NCBI RefSeq assembly: GCF_018873765.1
Contig: NC_057926.1
Span: forward strand, 48,847,043-48,911,042
Direction: 5' to 3'
From: Telopea speciosissima
Taxonomy: Eukaryota; Streptophyta; Magnoliopsida; Proteales; Proteaceae
DNA: 64,000 nucleotides
Shown here piece by piece: positions 20,556 to 31,991 of the stretch. Within the stretch, counting starts at the first letter, position 1; every line of letters starts with the position of its first letter. The notes under the pieces were generated by a model that was not told the origin of the DNA, did no database searches, and saw nothing but the letters and a program-made list of their open reading frames with translations. The position numbers and the translations under genes were made by a program.

Positions 20556-22551
20556 CACACACACACACACAACCAACTGCACAAACCCCAGCCTATCAAA
20601 TAATCCATCTCTCCTCATAAAAAAATTATTTCTCTCTAAAAAAAAATTCAAATATGTAAATGACTTAGTCACATTTTATTCATCATTACCCTTAAATATC
20701 TCTCTTCTTCAATTTTTGTGGCTTCATGGGACTCACCAGAGGAGAACCCTCATATTCAACACTACCCTTATTCTTTGATTAAGGAGAAAAAACAAAAAGC
20801 TTTCCTTTTTAACAATGGAGCATATGGGCTACCCAATGAAAAATGACTTAATTATAAAAGAACTATTCTGATGTCTGAAAATTGTGGGAAAAAAGCTATA
20901 GCTAACCCTGTGATATGATCCTATTATAGAGAAAGCTTGAACAAAAAAAAATCACTGTATATCAGTGGCTTGAATTTTAACTTTACTGAAATGGAAGCTT
21001 AATAGCATTATGTGAGAACAATGATTTGTCCTTAAGGAATATTTTTCTCTTGAGAAAATAAGAATAGAAAGTCGCTACCTAGATTAGAGTTTATGAATCA
21101 CATTCTGTTATGTGCACCTTGACTCGTGGTATGTAGTTAGTAGTAGTTACATATTGGTAGTAATGATGGAGTAGGTTATTGTGCACATGGAGAATGGAAG
21201 AAGTTGTAATTAAACATAGTAGAAGGCTGAGGTGTCGATTATGTAACAGTTGCCTCTTTAAGCAATCTATTAAATAGTAATTGATAATGAAGAATGTATT
21301 TGGAATTTGCTAAAAAAATCTCTTTTAGAGAAGGAGGCCAGACTTCCTACGTAAAGCTTAAATCCCTACAATCTCTCATATAGAAAGAGGATCAACGACT
21401 TCCCAATTATGCTAAGATGTCCTTGCTTTGTCAGTAAATCGTATGCATCTGATATCCTATTTTATCTCTTTTCCACCTTTATTTATTTATTTATTTTTCC
21501 TATTTACCCTCTTCCCTCTCTTGTGCTCGTATCACATTCAAAACAAATGTCTCCAATTGAACTGGTCTGACCACGAGATCAAGTTTAAGTCAAGTTGCGG
21601 ATGAAGGAAGGTCTTAAGCACCCTAGTCCATTTGGTGAACTGCTCTTCCCATTTATAACCAAATACATTATGATATAATTCATGTAAAATAAATATAAAA
21701 CATGAAATAAAATAAATAAAAGAAGGGATGGAGATTACCTCCGTGAATGCACTACAAAACAAATGTTTGTTTAAAAAATATATCACATACAGAAATATTA
21801 AGCCTAGACAATTGGTATTTAGAGAGAGAGAGAGAGAGAGGTTTGCAGTATTTACAAAGTGACATTGTAGATGTTAAACAATGAAAACCTCTATTAAATA
21901 ATATAAAATAATGCAAATAAATATGTAAACACTCTAAACTAATATCAGAAGGTTCAAATAGAGAATATTCTATCATGAAAATAACATGAAAAAATTGGAA
22001 TTAATTAAATACTGAAAATCACTAAAATTCCCTTTAATACATGAAACCTAAAACTGCCTAAAAATCACTCTATAAATTTGGGAGAGGTGGGGGGGGGGGG
22101 GGGGAATCATAATATATAAGAAAAACATAAGAGACCTATGCTACTAAATAATAATGATATGATAAGAAAACTCTATTTCCAAAATCATGCAGAGCTGAAA
22201 TGCTTAGAATACTAAAATCTCTTTTAATATGTACATGATGAAAAATAATTTTGCAATAAATACCTATAAATATAAAGAAACTCAAACTATCATGAAGTAT
22301 AGAAAATCACAGAGATGACACAACATTAAAATTGATGGAGGTTTACTGTTGTTGTTGTAGTTAGCACGGTGGCCGCACTGTATTCGGGGAAATTTGTCGG
22401 GCCAATGTGTGCAGATACCCCCATGTTATCAAAAAACCAGAAAGAAAAGAGATATCCTTAAAATTAAATATGAGATGCAAAATGAGAAATTTGACTCCAT
22501 ATGAAAGAAAATATTGAAAATAGGGTTGTGCAAGCATTACCGAAAAAAAAA
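19951..22551. other. Intergenic AT-rich sequence, no gene
   Basis: No gene recognised. A string GGCTCCGTTTGTTTC near 20260 resembles a Harbinger-type terminus, followed by a hairpin in 20320-20385, but the matching far end was not found. A (CT)n-(CA)n compound microsatellite lies at 20522-20570, and the short GA run at 21822-21840 and the G run at 22091-22104 are simple sequence. Confidence 0.4.
20522..20570. repeat. Compound (CT)n(CA)n microsatellite
   Basis: About 15 CT units pass directly into about 8 CA units. Simple sequence with no other content. Confidence 0.9.
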
Positions 22552-22720
22552 TAGGGGTGCAAGTTTGGCCCTGTCGACCTAAGCTCGCCTTAAGCCCGGA
22601 CAGGGCCTGGGTTGAGATATCTTGGTCCTGAGGACGAATTGACGCTAAGAATTTCTGGTCCCGAGTCAAGGCCAGGCCGGGCCAGGGTTGAGGCCTTGGG
22701 TTGGAGCCCAATCCTGTCTT
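22552..22720. mobile_element. Truncated hAT MITE (one end only)
   Basis: Begins TAGGGGTGCAAGTTTGGCCC and continues with AGCTCGCC and GGCCAGGGTTGAGGC, matching the inverse of the right end of the complete element at 43488-44072 for about 170 bases. No partner terminus follows, so the copy is truncated. Confidence 0.6.
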
Positions 22721-23259
22721 TTTCTTTCAAGATTTCATTACTAGATACATCATATATAACTTCAATCAAGATATGGCCCACCCCGGAGGAAACCATGAAC
22801 CAATCTTACGAAATGAACCATGAAAACCAAAAATCACAAAAACTGATAGTATATCATTCTATCTATTAGGAAAACACAATGGAATAAACTAAGAACTTCA
22901 ATGAAAATGCATCCTGAAAACATGAACCCCCCCAGTGGATAAAGCAAGAGAAAATTTATCGAGGATTACTATTAAATGGCAACATGCAATTCAGGCTAAT
23001 GCTAATAACTAAAAGATTATAAAGAAAATAAAGAGACAAACCTTTAATTAAGAACAACTTGAGGGTATACTATAACTCTTGCTGCCAAAAGAGAAAGCCA
23101 GAAATATAACAATTGGGAAAGAGAATGCCACCCGGTCGTGCAACGCATGTCGCCCCTGCACCTTGACACAGGGGTGTCCGAAATAATCACCGCATCCCAT
23201 TGAAACCCTAGAAATAACCAGATGTACGGCGGTCATTTCATGCTTCCATGTGTTAGCCT

Positions 23260-23350
23260 CTCAGGTTCCCTGCCTGGTACAGTTCGTCCGGTTCCTCTCA
23301 TAGGGGGCAGAAATGATGACCTTACCCCTGCCTGAACACATTGTCCGGGT
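23260..23350. repeat. Half copy of a foldback element
   Basis: Matches the left arm of the complete foldback at 27687-27847: CTCAGGTTCCCTG, GGTTCCTCTCATAGGG and AATGATGACCT(T)ACCCC, then diverges after the loop. Only the left half is present. Confidence 0.6.
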
Positions 23351-23501
23351 GGGGTCCACCCCCCTTTTATTAGAGGCACTAGGAACTATACAGGGCAGAA
23401 AACTTAAGGAGATAATTTTCTGCGTGTCTAGGCGATCGAGTGGCATTCTTTCTCCCATAACAATTTACTGGATTTCAAATGAGATATGGATGGTTTTCTC
23501 A

Positions 23502-23690
23502 GGATTCAGATCCTCTACTGCCGAGCTGCCCGGTAAGACCCTATTGCCAAGACACAGCAAGGCGGTAAATGACCGCCTTACCCCCACTCGGGCAAGGTGC
23601 TCGGGCAGAGGTAAGGCAGTCATTCCTCGCCTTGCTATGTCTTGGTAGTAGGGTCCTGCCGAGCAGCTCGGAAGTAGAGGATCCAAATTG
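23502..23690. mobile_element. Foldback MITE, 9-bp target duplication
   Basis: The ends are GGATTCAGATCCTCTACTGC and, read inward from the right, CAATTTGGATCCTCTACTTC. The inverted arms continue through CCGAGCTGCCCGG/CCGAGCTGCTCGG to a core of AATGACCGCCTTACC and its near-inverse. The direct repeat GTTTTCTCA flanks it (23493-23501 and 23691-23699). A 9-bp duplication fits a Mutator-like source. Copies at 48864-49015 and 62410-62557. Confidence 0.8.
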
Positions 23691-24843
23691 GTTTTCTCAT
23701 TAATGGTAAAAAATGGGGCCAAAGTTTTCAACCAATTAAATCTGAGTTTTTGTTATTAAACGGTTTTTTGGTTTTTGAAATCATCCTTAGGACTCTCCCT
23801 CTTGGGAACGCATTTAAGCCCTCCATAGGAGAGTCCACCCCCCTTTATTAGAGGAACTTGGGGAAATGGAGCAAGCACGGAATGGAACAGATAAAAATAC
23901 ATAATGCACCCTGTTCGACACTTAATGAAACATTGTCAACGGCGCAAGTGTGTCAATGAACACGAGTTCCACGTCGACTTGGGGTCTTCCAACATTGATA
24001 TGCTAAATTAGCAAGTGGGCCTAATCTGGCCCATTTTGGGTTTGGATCAGGTCCAGTTCGGCTTAATCTGGATTAATTACTTATTTTCATTTAACTCTTT
24101 AGAAAATCATAACTTCTCATATGTAAGCCCAAATTTGACAATTACAAATGCAATAAGAAGCTAAGATTATTTCAATTTGAACAAAATAAAAACATATTAT
24201 TTCAAGTAATTTTTAATGGTATGAAATTTAGAAACCATTTTTTGCCAAGAAAGTTATTTTGAGAGTGTTTCTCTTAGGACGAAAATGGAATACTTTCTAA
24301 ACTGATGTTCAAATGAACTGTTTTCAAGCTAATTTCAAGAACGAGGACCTTATTCATGAAAATCAATTATTTTTTGGAAATGTGGATCAGGTTTTAAAGT
24401 CAATTGACCACCTTTTGATCCGATCAATCCTTCAGGGTTATTTTGATAATTTTTTTCAAATATAATTTCCAATCGTTTATGAGATTAAACAGATTTCTTT
24501 AATCTATGAGTTAACTTTTCCTACTGCTCCAACGAACTTATTCATCATTGCCATACATGCCTCTAGGCTGACAAAATGAATGTTTACCAAATGTCCTTCA
24601 AGATTAAGATTTAATCAGTAACATTTTTCCTTCTTCTTCTCTCCTCTTTTTCTTTTTTCTTTCTAAAGATTTCTGATCGACTTTACAAATCTAATTTTTC
24701 TTTTTTAACGATCAATTAGGGGTACACCATCCTTGGAAGGGATCTTCATGTAACTGTTCGAAAATGGGCCTAATACGAATATGGCTTTTGTATGGGATGG
24801 GTTTGGGATATGTATTTTAGCTATGGACATGGATGGGTGAAAC

Positions 24844-25390
24844 TAGGAGTGCCAATCAGTCCGTTAAGGTCGGTTCGGTGTGGGAATGGTGAATCTGAAA
24901 CCAAATCTATAAGGTTTATTTCGGTTTGGTTTGTGCTAATAGGTTTGAAATGGTTTGGGTCAGTTTTAAAAATCGGTATCAAACCATTAGCAGCCCGGTT
25001 TTAGACCGAAACTCATTTGCCTGATGGGTTCCTTATCAAATGGGCTGGGCTTCATTTGAAGTTTTGACCTTTTCAAATAGGTTGGACCCATTTTTAAGTC
25101 TTTTACCTTTATAAATGGGCTGGGCTCCATTTTTTCCAAACAAGTTTGAAAGAATGCAATGGCATGGGAGTAATTATATACTTAAGGTGTTTTCAGTTTG
25201 TACCAGGTCAGGTTATTTGGTTCGGGCCTATTGGGGGACCGTCGGTATAACCCGACCCACACCTAAACCAAGGGATTTTAAATTGTTGAAACTGAAACCT
25301 GCCCAATAAGGGCTCGGCTCGGCTTAGTTTAGGCCTCAGCGGTCGGATCAGGTCGGGTTGGCCGGTTCGATGCATGTTTTGACACCCCTA
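24844..25390. mobile_element. Non-autonomous hAT element
   Basis: Starts TAGGAGTGCCAATCAG and ends TTTTGACACCCCTA, the T/CAGGG-type ends of hAT elements. The 8-bp flanks GGTGAAAC (24836-24843) and GGTGAAAA (25391-25398) match at seven of eight positions. The interior has many GGTTCGGT / GGGCTGGGC-type strings and no transposase. Confidence 0.75.
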
Positions 25391-25473
25391 GGTGAAAAGT
25401 TCATTCTTCCTTCCCTACACAGATACACTTAGATTGAACAGATAAAATAGCCTTTGCCCTCAAACTGAGTCAT

Positions 25474-25474
<1 letters not shown>

Positions 25475-25510
<36 letters not shown>
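25475..25510. repeat. (CT)n(TA)n microsatellite
   Basis: CT units pass into TA units. The small inverted-repeat element at 25512-25672 sits immediately beside it, between two TA-rich runs. Confidence 0.9.
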
Positions 25511-25511
<1 letters not shown>

Positions 25512-25672
25512 CATAGGCCAAAGATTTCATACACGGCTGTGGAAGCATGCAAGGTCGTATCCCCTCTCACAAAAAGTAGGAAAAGTCATAAACCCCCACC
25601 CATATTTAATGCCTCGAAACTCCCACCCTCTCACATGCACGGCTTACACAACCGTGTATGAAAACTTCCCCC
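25512..25672. repeat. MITE with TTTCATACACGG ends
   Basis: The left end carries AAAGATTTCATACACGGCTG and the right end reads back as AAGTTTTCATACACGGTTGT, with inner arms around GCATGC/GCCGTGCATG. It sits in a TA-rich microsatellite, so target duplications cannot be read. No coding content. Confidence 0.6.
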
Positions 25673-26020
25673 ATTTATATATATATTCTATCCCATTGGA
25701 TTGCCTCCATACTTGATGAAGGTATAAATACATTTAGTGGAGTACCCCTTTTCAGTACTTGTGATTATTGGGACAACTACATACATGATATTGGGATTCT
25801 CAGTTTTGGCATGGATATGATAGAATCTACTCCTATAGGCCACAAATCCCTTTTTTTTTTTTTTTTTTCCCCCTCTCCTTGTAATTTTCCCCATTGGCAA
25901 ATCTATCTTTTGCATACAACTTTCCACTCATCTCATGGCATGAGAAAGCTCTTCAAACCCTTTCCTCTAACAATTACATATCAGTTTTCTTGTTTATGAA
26001 TAGTGAAAACAAAGTCTAAG

Positions 26021-26022
<2 letters not shown>

Positions 26023-26054
<32 letters not shown>
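26023..26054. repeat. (TA)n microsatellite
   Basis: A pure TA run of about 16 units; a shorter one follows at 26442-26458. Confidence 0.95.
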
Positions 26055-26057
<3 letters not shown>

Positions 26058-26514
26058 CCCCATGGACCCAAAACCTCATTACAATAGAGCTAGCAAACAT
26101 GAAAGAGCCAAACCCATCACGACAATGCTAAAATCAAAACCTTAGCTGTCTTTACATTTATATATAATCTCTCTATCATTAATGGACTTTCTTAATGATG
26201 CTTAATTAACCTTGTCATGGCACCTCTTATATAGTTTTCTCTTACCAATATATGTTTTTATTTGACCTTGGGATTAGGGAATTAAGTTTAAATAGAATGT
26301 TTATACCCATTAAAATTCACTGTTATGGTTGTCTCTAGTCAATGGCATGAGATTCCAGTCTTTTCAATGCAAATTTGCATGTGATTACGTATTTTACAAT
26401 GCTGCATGTTTTTCACCATTTGTACAGCGGTGGTAGCTAATATATATATATATATATCGAGTTCATAGAGCTTAGTCTCTCCATAGTAGTTTAAGTAGTA
26501 GAAGGCTTAATTAG

Positions 26515-26850
26515 TTATGTCTTGTATTCCATCGCTTGCATAAGTGGGTTGATTCTGAAGGGCAGTTAAGAGATTGTAGGGGCCGAAGGGTTATATCAGT
26601 ATTTTGGTAAATTTCAAGTATAGGGTTTTGATATAAATTTGTAACGAGCAAGGGTGTTTTTCTCTGTAACACAATCTGGGAGAGGTGTGAGGACCAAGGT
26701 CTGTAAGCCTATTTTTCATTGATAGTGAAATAGACCTTTTCTCACCGTGGACGTAGGTAATTTTGTCGAACCACATAATCTGTGAATGTTGTTTGCGATT
26801 TCCATTATTTACTGCATTGTTTTGTGTTATCGTTTTTCTACATTCTCTTG
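26515..26850 (+). mobile_element. Solo Copia-type LTR fragment
   Basis: Shares an ordered set of strings with 50228-50632: TTGTATTCCATC(G/A)CTTG, GTATTTTGGTAAA, TCTGTAA, ATTGATA(G/A)TGAA and a GGACGTAGGTAATTTTGTCG segment followed by AACCACATAA, the usual 3' part of plant Copia LTRs. No internal domain follows, so it is a solo or truncated LTR. Confidence 0.6.
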
Positions 26851-28400
26851 GTTCATATCTAAGCAATTCAAACCAAAATTGGACAAAAATGAATCATTCA
26901 ATTATTGAACATCCACAATTATGTGCATGGCTTTGTAACAGGCTTAGTTTTGTTATTACACTTGACCAGATGAATCAACTGTCTCACCCCATAATGGTAA
27001 AAGACAAGTCTACAGGTAGATTATTGTCTAGGTAATTAGATGATTTAAAGCATATAATATATTAACTTTAATTTAAGTAGTTCTCTCCTCTCTCACATTT
27101 CTCTGCTCATGACTTCTCTTTTTCATTAAATATATTATTTTGCTTGTTTGCTATTGGCTTGACATATAAGACGTAAATATAAGCAAACTTTGTTGGATGG
27201 AGCCCAATATGGGAGGCGATCTCCTTAATGGGTAATGGGCTTCAATTAACCACCTTAAAATGTACAATATAGAGTGAACCTTTTACAGTTGGGCCTTATT
27301 CTAGGAAAGACCCAATTGAACTTTGTTTCAGGGCTAGTCTTTACTCCCGGTCTATATAAAGGAAGCAATGTCTGCTAATTGCTACTATTGACAAATTGTG
27401 CAGACAATGACTAACAAGGAGAAAAAGAAGGATTCAAATCCCTCTCTTCCGTTTCATTCCAAGTCTCCCACCCTTTTTGGAATCCATTCTCGAGAAAGGT
27501 GGTTTCGATAGGCCCCTATGACACTTCTATTGTCTTACAAAATGAAATTCCAGTTGGTTGGCTATTGCAGTATAAAGTTCTTCTGGACAATAAACAATAT
27601 GGATTTGGGTATGGTTCTTAATCTGAAATGTATTACCATTTTGATTCTGTTTAATATAAAATGAATAAAAATGGAAATTTTCTCCTCTCAGGTTCCCTGG
27701 CCGGTCAAGTTCGTAGGTTCCTCTCATAGGGAGGGAAGAAATGATGACCTCACCCCACCCGGGCAGTGTGTTCGGACAAGGGGTGAGGTTATCATTTCCG
27801 GCCCCCTATGAGAGAAACCTACGAACCTGACCGAGCAGGGACCTGAGTGGAGTTAGATTTGAATAAATGGTTGTGATTCATGCAATTAAGTAGTATTATC
27901 TATCATGAAAAAATAAAAAGGAAATAAAATTTTTTTAATGGTTTATTTCATATATTAATGATTTATGAAAGAAAGACAGAAAAAAAAAACGAAGAAAATT
28001 ATAAAGAATTTGAATAATTAAAACCAGAAATCCAGTCATGGCCACCAGAGAAGAACAAAATTGGAAACTGAATTACAATAATGACTCTTTCAGTTTCAGA
28101 ATGCTTTGCTTTTTGTTCTGATGATGGATAGAGTCAGATCGACCTCCACTAACTTCTCTGTCAATGATTGAATCAATTCAGGAAAAAGCAGAGAAGGAGA
28201 AAGATGGAGACCCCAAGAGAAGATGTTGACATTTCAGCAAGCAATCAATATAAAGTAGAGCATTTAAAGAGATGGATAAAGCTTATAAAACTTAAAAGGT
28301 TGCGTGGTTAAAGGTAGAGGAGAGGAGAGGCGAGTAGAGGAGAGATGCCATTCTAATGAATAGGAGTCAACGTAGAGAGACAACAGGAGAAATGTGGTTT
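26851..28400. other. Intergenic, no gene; one foldback inside
   Basis: Apart from the foldback at 27687-27847, nothing gene-like is visible. The sequence is AT-rich with scattered homopolymer runs. Confidence 0.4.
27687..27847. mobile_element. Complete foldback element (CTCAGGTTCCC ends)
   Basis: The left arm reads CTCAGGTTCCCTGGCCGGTC, AAGTTCGTAGGTT and CCTCTCATAGGG. The right arm reads back as CTCAGGTCCCTGCTCGGTC, AGGTTCGTAGGTT and TCTCTCATAGGG. The loop region contains ATGATGACCTCACCCC and its near-inverse. The arms span almost the whole unit, so single strands would form a long hairpin. No clear target duplication. Half copy at 23260-23350. Confidence 0.75.
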
Positions 28401-28949
28401 TGTGTCTTCACATAATGTCAACCCAACCCAACTCCATAGAATTCAAATTCACCATTTTTTTATATTCTTTACTATTAGGTAGCAGGTAGGACACTTTTTT
28501 TTTTTTTTTTCTAAAGAGGAAACTGAAGAAACCACCCAAGATTTCTTTTTTTTTTTTTCTCTTTTCCACCTTTGAAGATGCATGAAGGAATATATCTATC
28601 TCTCTCTCTCTATCTCTCTGTGCTGTAATGGGAGTGTCGAAGAAGAAATAGAAAACAGAGAATGGCATCCCTTGTATACAAACAATGGCGTACGACAAAC
28701 AATAACAGCAACAAGGCTATGGAGACAACAAGGATCGACCAAACACTTCTATTTAATTCTTATATTATTCTCTCTCTCTCTCTCTCTGCACATGCACCGA
28801 ACACACAGAGCCACACTCATCCATACTGACAAGCTTACGTACTTAACCCTTCACAGTTTCCTCTTCCTTCTCTAACACTCCCACGAACACACACGAAAGC
28901 CTGTGTTCCCTCCCACACTAGCACTTTCTCATCACACGTGAAAACCCAG

Positions 28950-28983
<34 letters not shown>

Positions 28984-29101
28984 CACACAGAGGCATACAT
29001 GCACGAATCCTTGATCGAACCCAATCAGGGCAGCTCTAGTCAACAATTTAAATCCAGGACCCAACCCAGATTTGAATTGATAATTTGATACCCACTATTG
29101 A
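28401..29101. other. Simple-sequence-rich intergenic region
   Basis: Contains poly(T) tracts (about 28494-28511 and 28546-28560) and CT microsatellites at about 28589-28620, 28770-28788 and 28951-28980. Short open frames here are produced by these repeats. No gene recognised. Confidence 0.45.
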
Positions 29102-29590
29102 GGTAATAATCTCACATCGATTGTGAGTGTTCCAACTATCGAGTATAAGAGTCACAAGAAGCCACCCCACTTTGAACCAATTGATTTTAAAAGGAAAGTT
29201 CGATATGGTATCAGACCGGGGCCTCTGTTGATGCGATGATGGGTCCTACTCCACCCATGAAGACAGAGCCTAGGAGAGTCCTGCACGTAAAGGGGAGTAT
29301 AGACGTAATAACCCCACATCAACTGTGAGTGCTTCAACCATCGAGTATAAGAGCCACAAGAGGCCATCCCACTTTGAACCAATTGGTTTTAAGATGGAAG
29401 CTTAATATGGTATTAGAGTGGGTACGTTGGGCCTCCATCGATGATGGGTCATGCTCCACCTACGAAGACAGAGCCTAGAAGAGTTCTGCACATAAGGGGG
29501 AGTATAGAGGTAATAATCTCATATTGAGTGCTCCAACTATCGAATATAAGAACCACAAGAGGTTTCAATATGAAAGCTTAATACCCACCC
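29102..29590 (+). repeat. ~205-bp tandem LTR-like repeat, 2.5 units
   Basis: Units begin near 29102, 29304 and 29510. Each has TCACATCGATTGTGAGTG-like and ATCGAGTATAAGAGTCACAAG-like strings, and the first two share AACCAATTG(G/A)TTTTAA and ATATGGTAT(C/T)AGA. The latter recalls a tRNA-iMet primer-binding site, so I read the array as a small TRIM-like LTR element whose LTR and short internal segment have been tandemly multiplied. No coding region. Confidence 0.5.
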
Positions 29591-30011
29591 ACATTATGAA
29601 ATTCCACAGTAAGAGATTAAGGGTGCATGAATTGCCAAAAAAATGTGTATGATCAAGCCAAATTAATGAGGCTAACTGCATCTGCATTATATACTTGAGA
29701 TGAACTCATCGTGAAGGAAATGTCTATTTCTGTTGAGTTACTCTCCTTTCTAGGGTTAGCCAGAAAAAAGAGAAGAACAAAAAGGATAGAGAAGAAAATA
29801 AAAGCAACTATTCTCAGTTCATCACCATCTATAATCAAAACAGCCACTCACAGATCGAAAGAGGTTTAAAGGGAAGAACTTATAAGCACATGTGCTTTGA
29901 GAGTACTATTATTAAGCAAAAGCTTCCCAGTTTCCCCCCTTCCCCAAAGCAAATTGACTGGGTTTTTCAGTCACTTACCTAAATTTTTTTTTCTATCTGC
30001 CAAGATCATCT

Positions 30012-31943
30012 TTACTGAAGATGATTAGCGCCACCTCCGAAGGATCGATCAGAAGCCGACTTCATTTCTGGATCCAGGGAACTGATATCAATACCATGTT
30101 GTTCTCTTTGTGATAACCCACCTCCCATGCTCCTTACCATTCCTCCAACACCTAAGAAGTCTCTGGTTAACCTATCAGATCCTCCAAGACTCACTGTAAG
30201 ATTTTGATGCAACTTGGGTTCTTCCATGTTTCCAAAATTGGTATTCTGATGGTGGTGTTGTTCCAATGACATTCTGTTTGTATTGAATCCACCAAAGTTG
30301 GTCTCTTGTTCATGTCCACCACTAGTACAATTCACTCCAAAGGTAGGGATCCCTCCTGAAGCAGCTCCAAAAATGGAGGAGCCACCGTTGGCTAGAGAAT
30401 TCATTAGGTCTTGGAGATGATTTTCATTTTCTATCTGTGACCTTAATGTTTCACCCCCACCACCTCCAAAATTAGCCCTAAAATTAGCAGTCAATTGAGA
30501 CCTGTCAGATTTAGGACCACTTGATGAAGAACTGCCAAAACCTCTAACCAAAGAACCACTTCCACTGCTTGCTGTTGAACCCATTTGAGCAGCTTTTTGA
30601 AGCAAAGCTGTTGCAGACATTTGAGGAATAACAACTTCATTTTGTACTGAGTTGTAAAGAGAAGAGACACTTGACCCAATGTGATCACCCATTAGGTTAG
30701 AAGAAAAGAGGGAATTTCCTTCTCCACCAGCATTTCCATTGAACTGTTCAGGAATTAGTAACCCAGAAGAGGACAATTGACTGTTGTTATTGTTGATATT
30801 GTTGCTATTATTGATGCTGCTACTGGTGCTGCTATTGGAAAAAAAGCTGAGATTGAAGAGATTGGCAGCAGCTGCAGCTGCAGAAGAAGATGAATTACTT
30901 GTACTGCTTTGAAGTTCAGGAAGTTGCATTAGTCCATGGAAGGTCTTGTTTTGTAATAGTCCATGGTGGGGCTCTTCATGGTACTCTTGATTTGAAGCTC
31001 CTGGTAGGAAGAAGGCAGATGAATGGGTTTGTTGAGGTGACCGGAACGATGAAGACGGATTCGATTGTGAAATGAGATGATTAAATTGTGCTCCTCCGGC
31101 ACCGCCAATTCGCATTAAATCACTTGACCTGTGGTGGTTTTGATCTTGTAATGAGGATATCTGTGAACCCACTTGAGATAGACCTAAACCCATGCTGCTA
31201 TTTCCATATAAATGGCTTCCCATTGTGTTTAACCCAGTGGGTAGCCTTGCACTCTCTTGAGCTAGTGCATCACAGAAGGCCCTGTGGGTGATGAAACTAT
31301 CACGTCTGCAAGAGGAAATTAAAAGAAGTGCTAATGAGATCACTAAATGTGTTGAACATAAATTATGGAATAAGAGAAGGGGGGGGGGGGGGGGAGAGGA
31401 GGAGAAGTGAGGGTCCTTATTTTCTTCAGTTACAAGGGAAGTGGAACTAGAAGAAAGCTAAAAACAATTTCTTAACAGTAATGCATGGTCATTACTTGAA
31501 GCAAGAACTCTAAAAATTGATTAACTTCATCAAGAAGAAATTTCTCATATATATAATCAAAGACTTGTTTCATTATTTATTAGAAAATGCAAAAGATTTC
31601 CCAAAGAAGACTAAATACATAAATATATGTTTGAATTCTTTAATTTCTTTGGGTAAAAAGCAATTTTATTTATCTGAATGTGAAAAAAATAAATAGTTGT
31701 AAAGTTACAAGCCTCGAACATTCATAGAGTGGAAATAGACCATATTGTCCTATATGTCACCGACAAAGCCTTCTTGACTAAGGAGTCAACTACTGTGTTA
31801 ATTAATCTCCCTAGGATAAATTTATGTTTGATTTCTTCAATAAATGAAGAATAAAAACACTATGGAAATGCATAAATTTTGAACAAAATCTTGCATCCAA
31901 GATGCCAAGATACCAAAATAGGAAAGAATGAAAAAGGGAGACT

Positions 31944-31991
<48 letters not shown>

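Noticed and set aside
22361..22869. Several frames of 68-116 codons
   Set aside because: They cover the truncated hAT sequence with GGCC-rich strings; no conserved domain in any frame.
23313..23731. Overlapping frames of 111 and 88 codons on opposite strands
   Set aside because: They are mirror translations of the palindromic foldback element at 23502-23690, not genes.
30012..31343. 443-codon frame starting MISLALLLISSC as a separate protein
   Set aside because: The first 12 residues are intron sequence before the acceptor at 31306. The true product joins exon 3 to the zinc-finger exon in frame.
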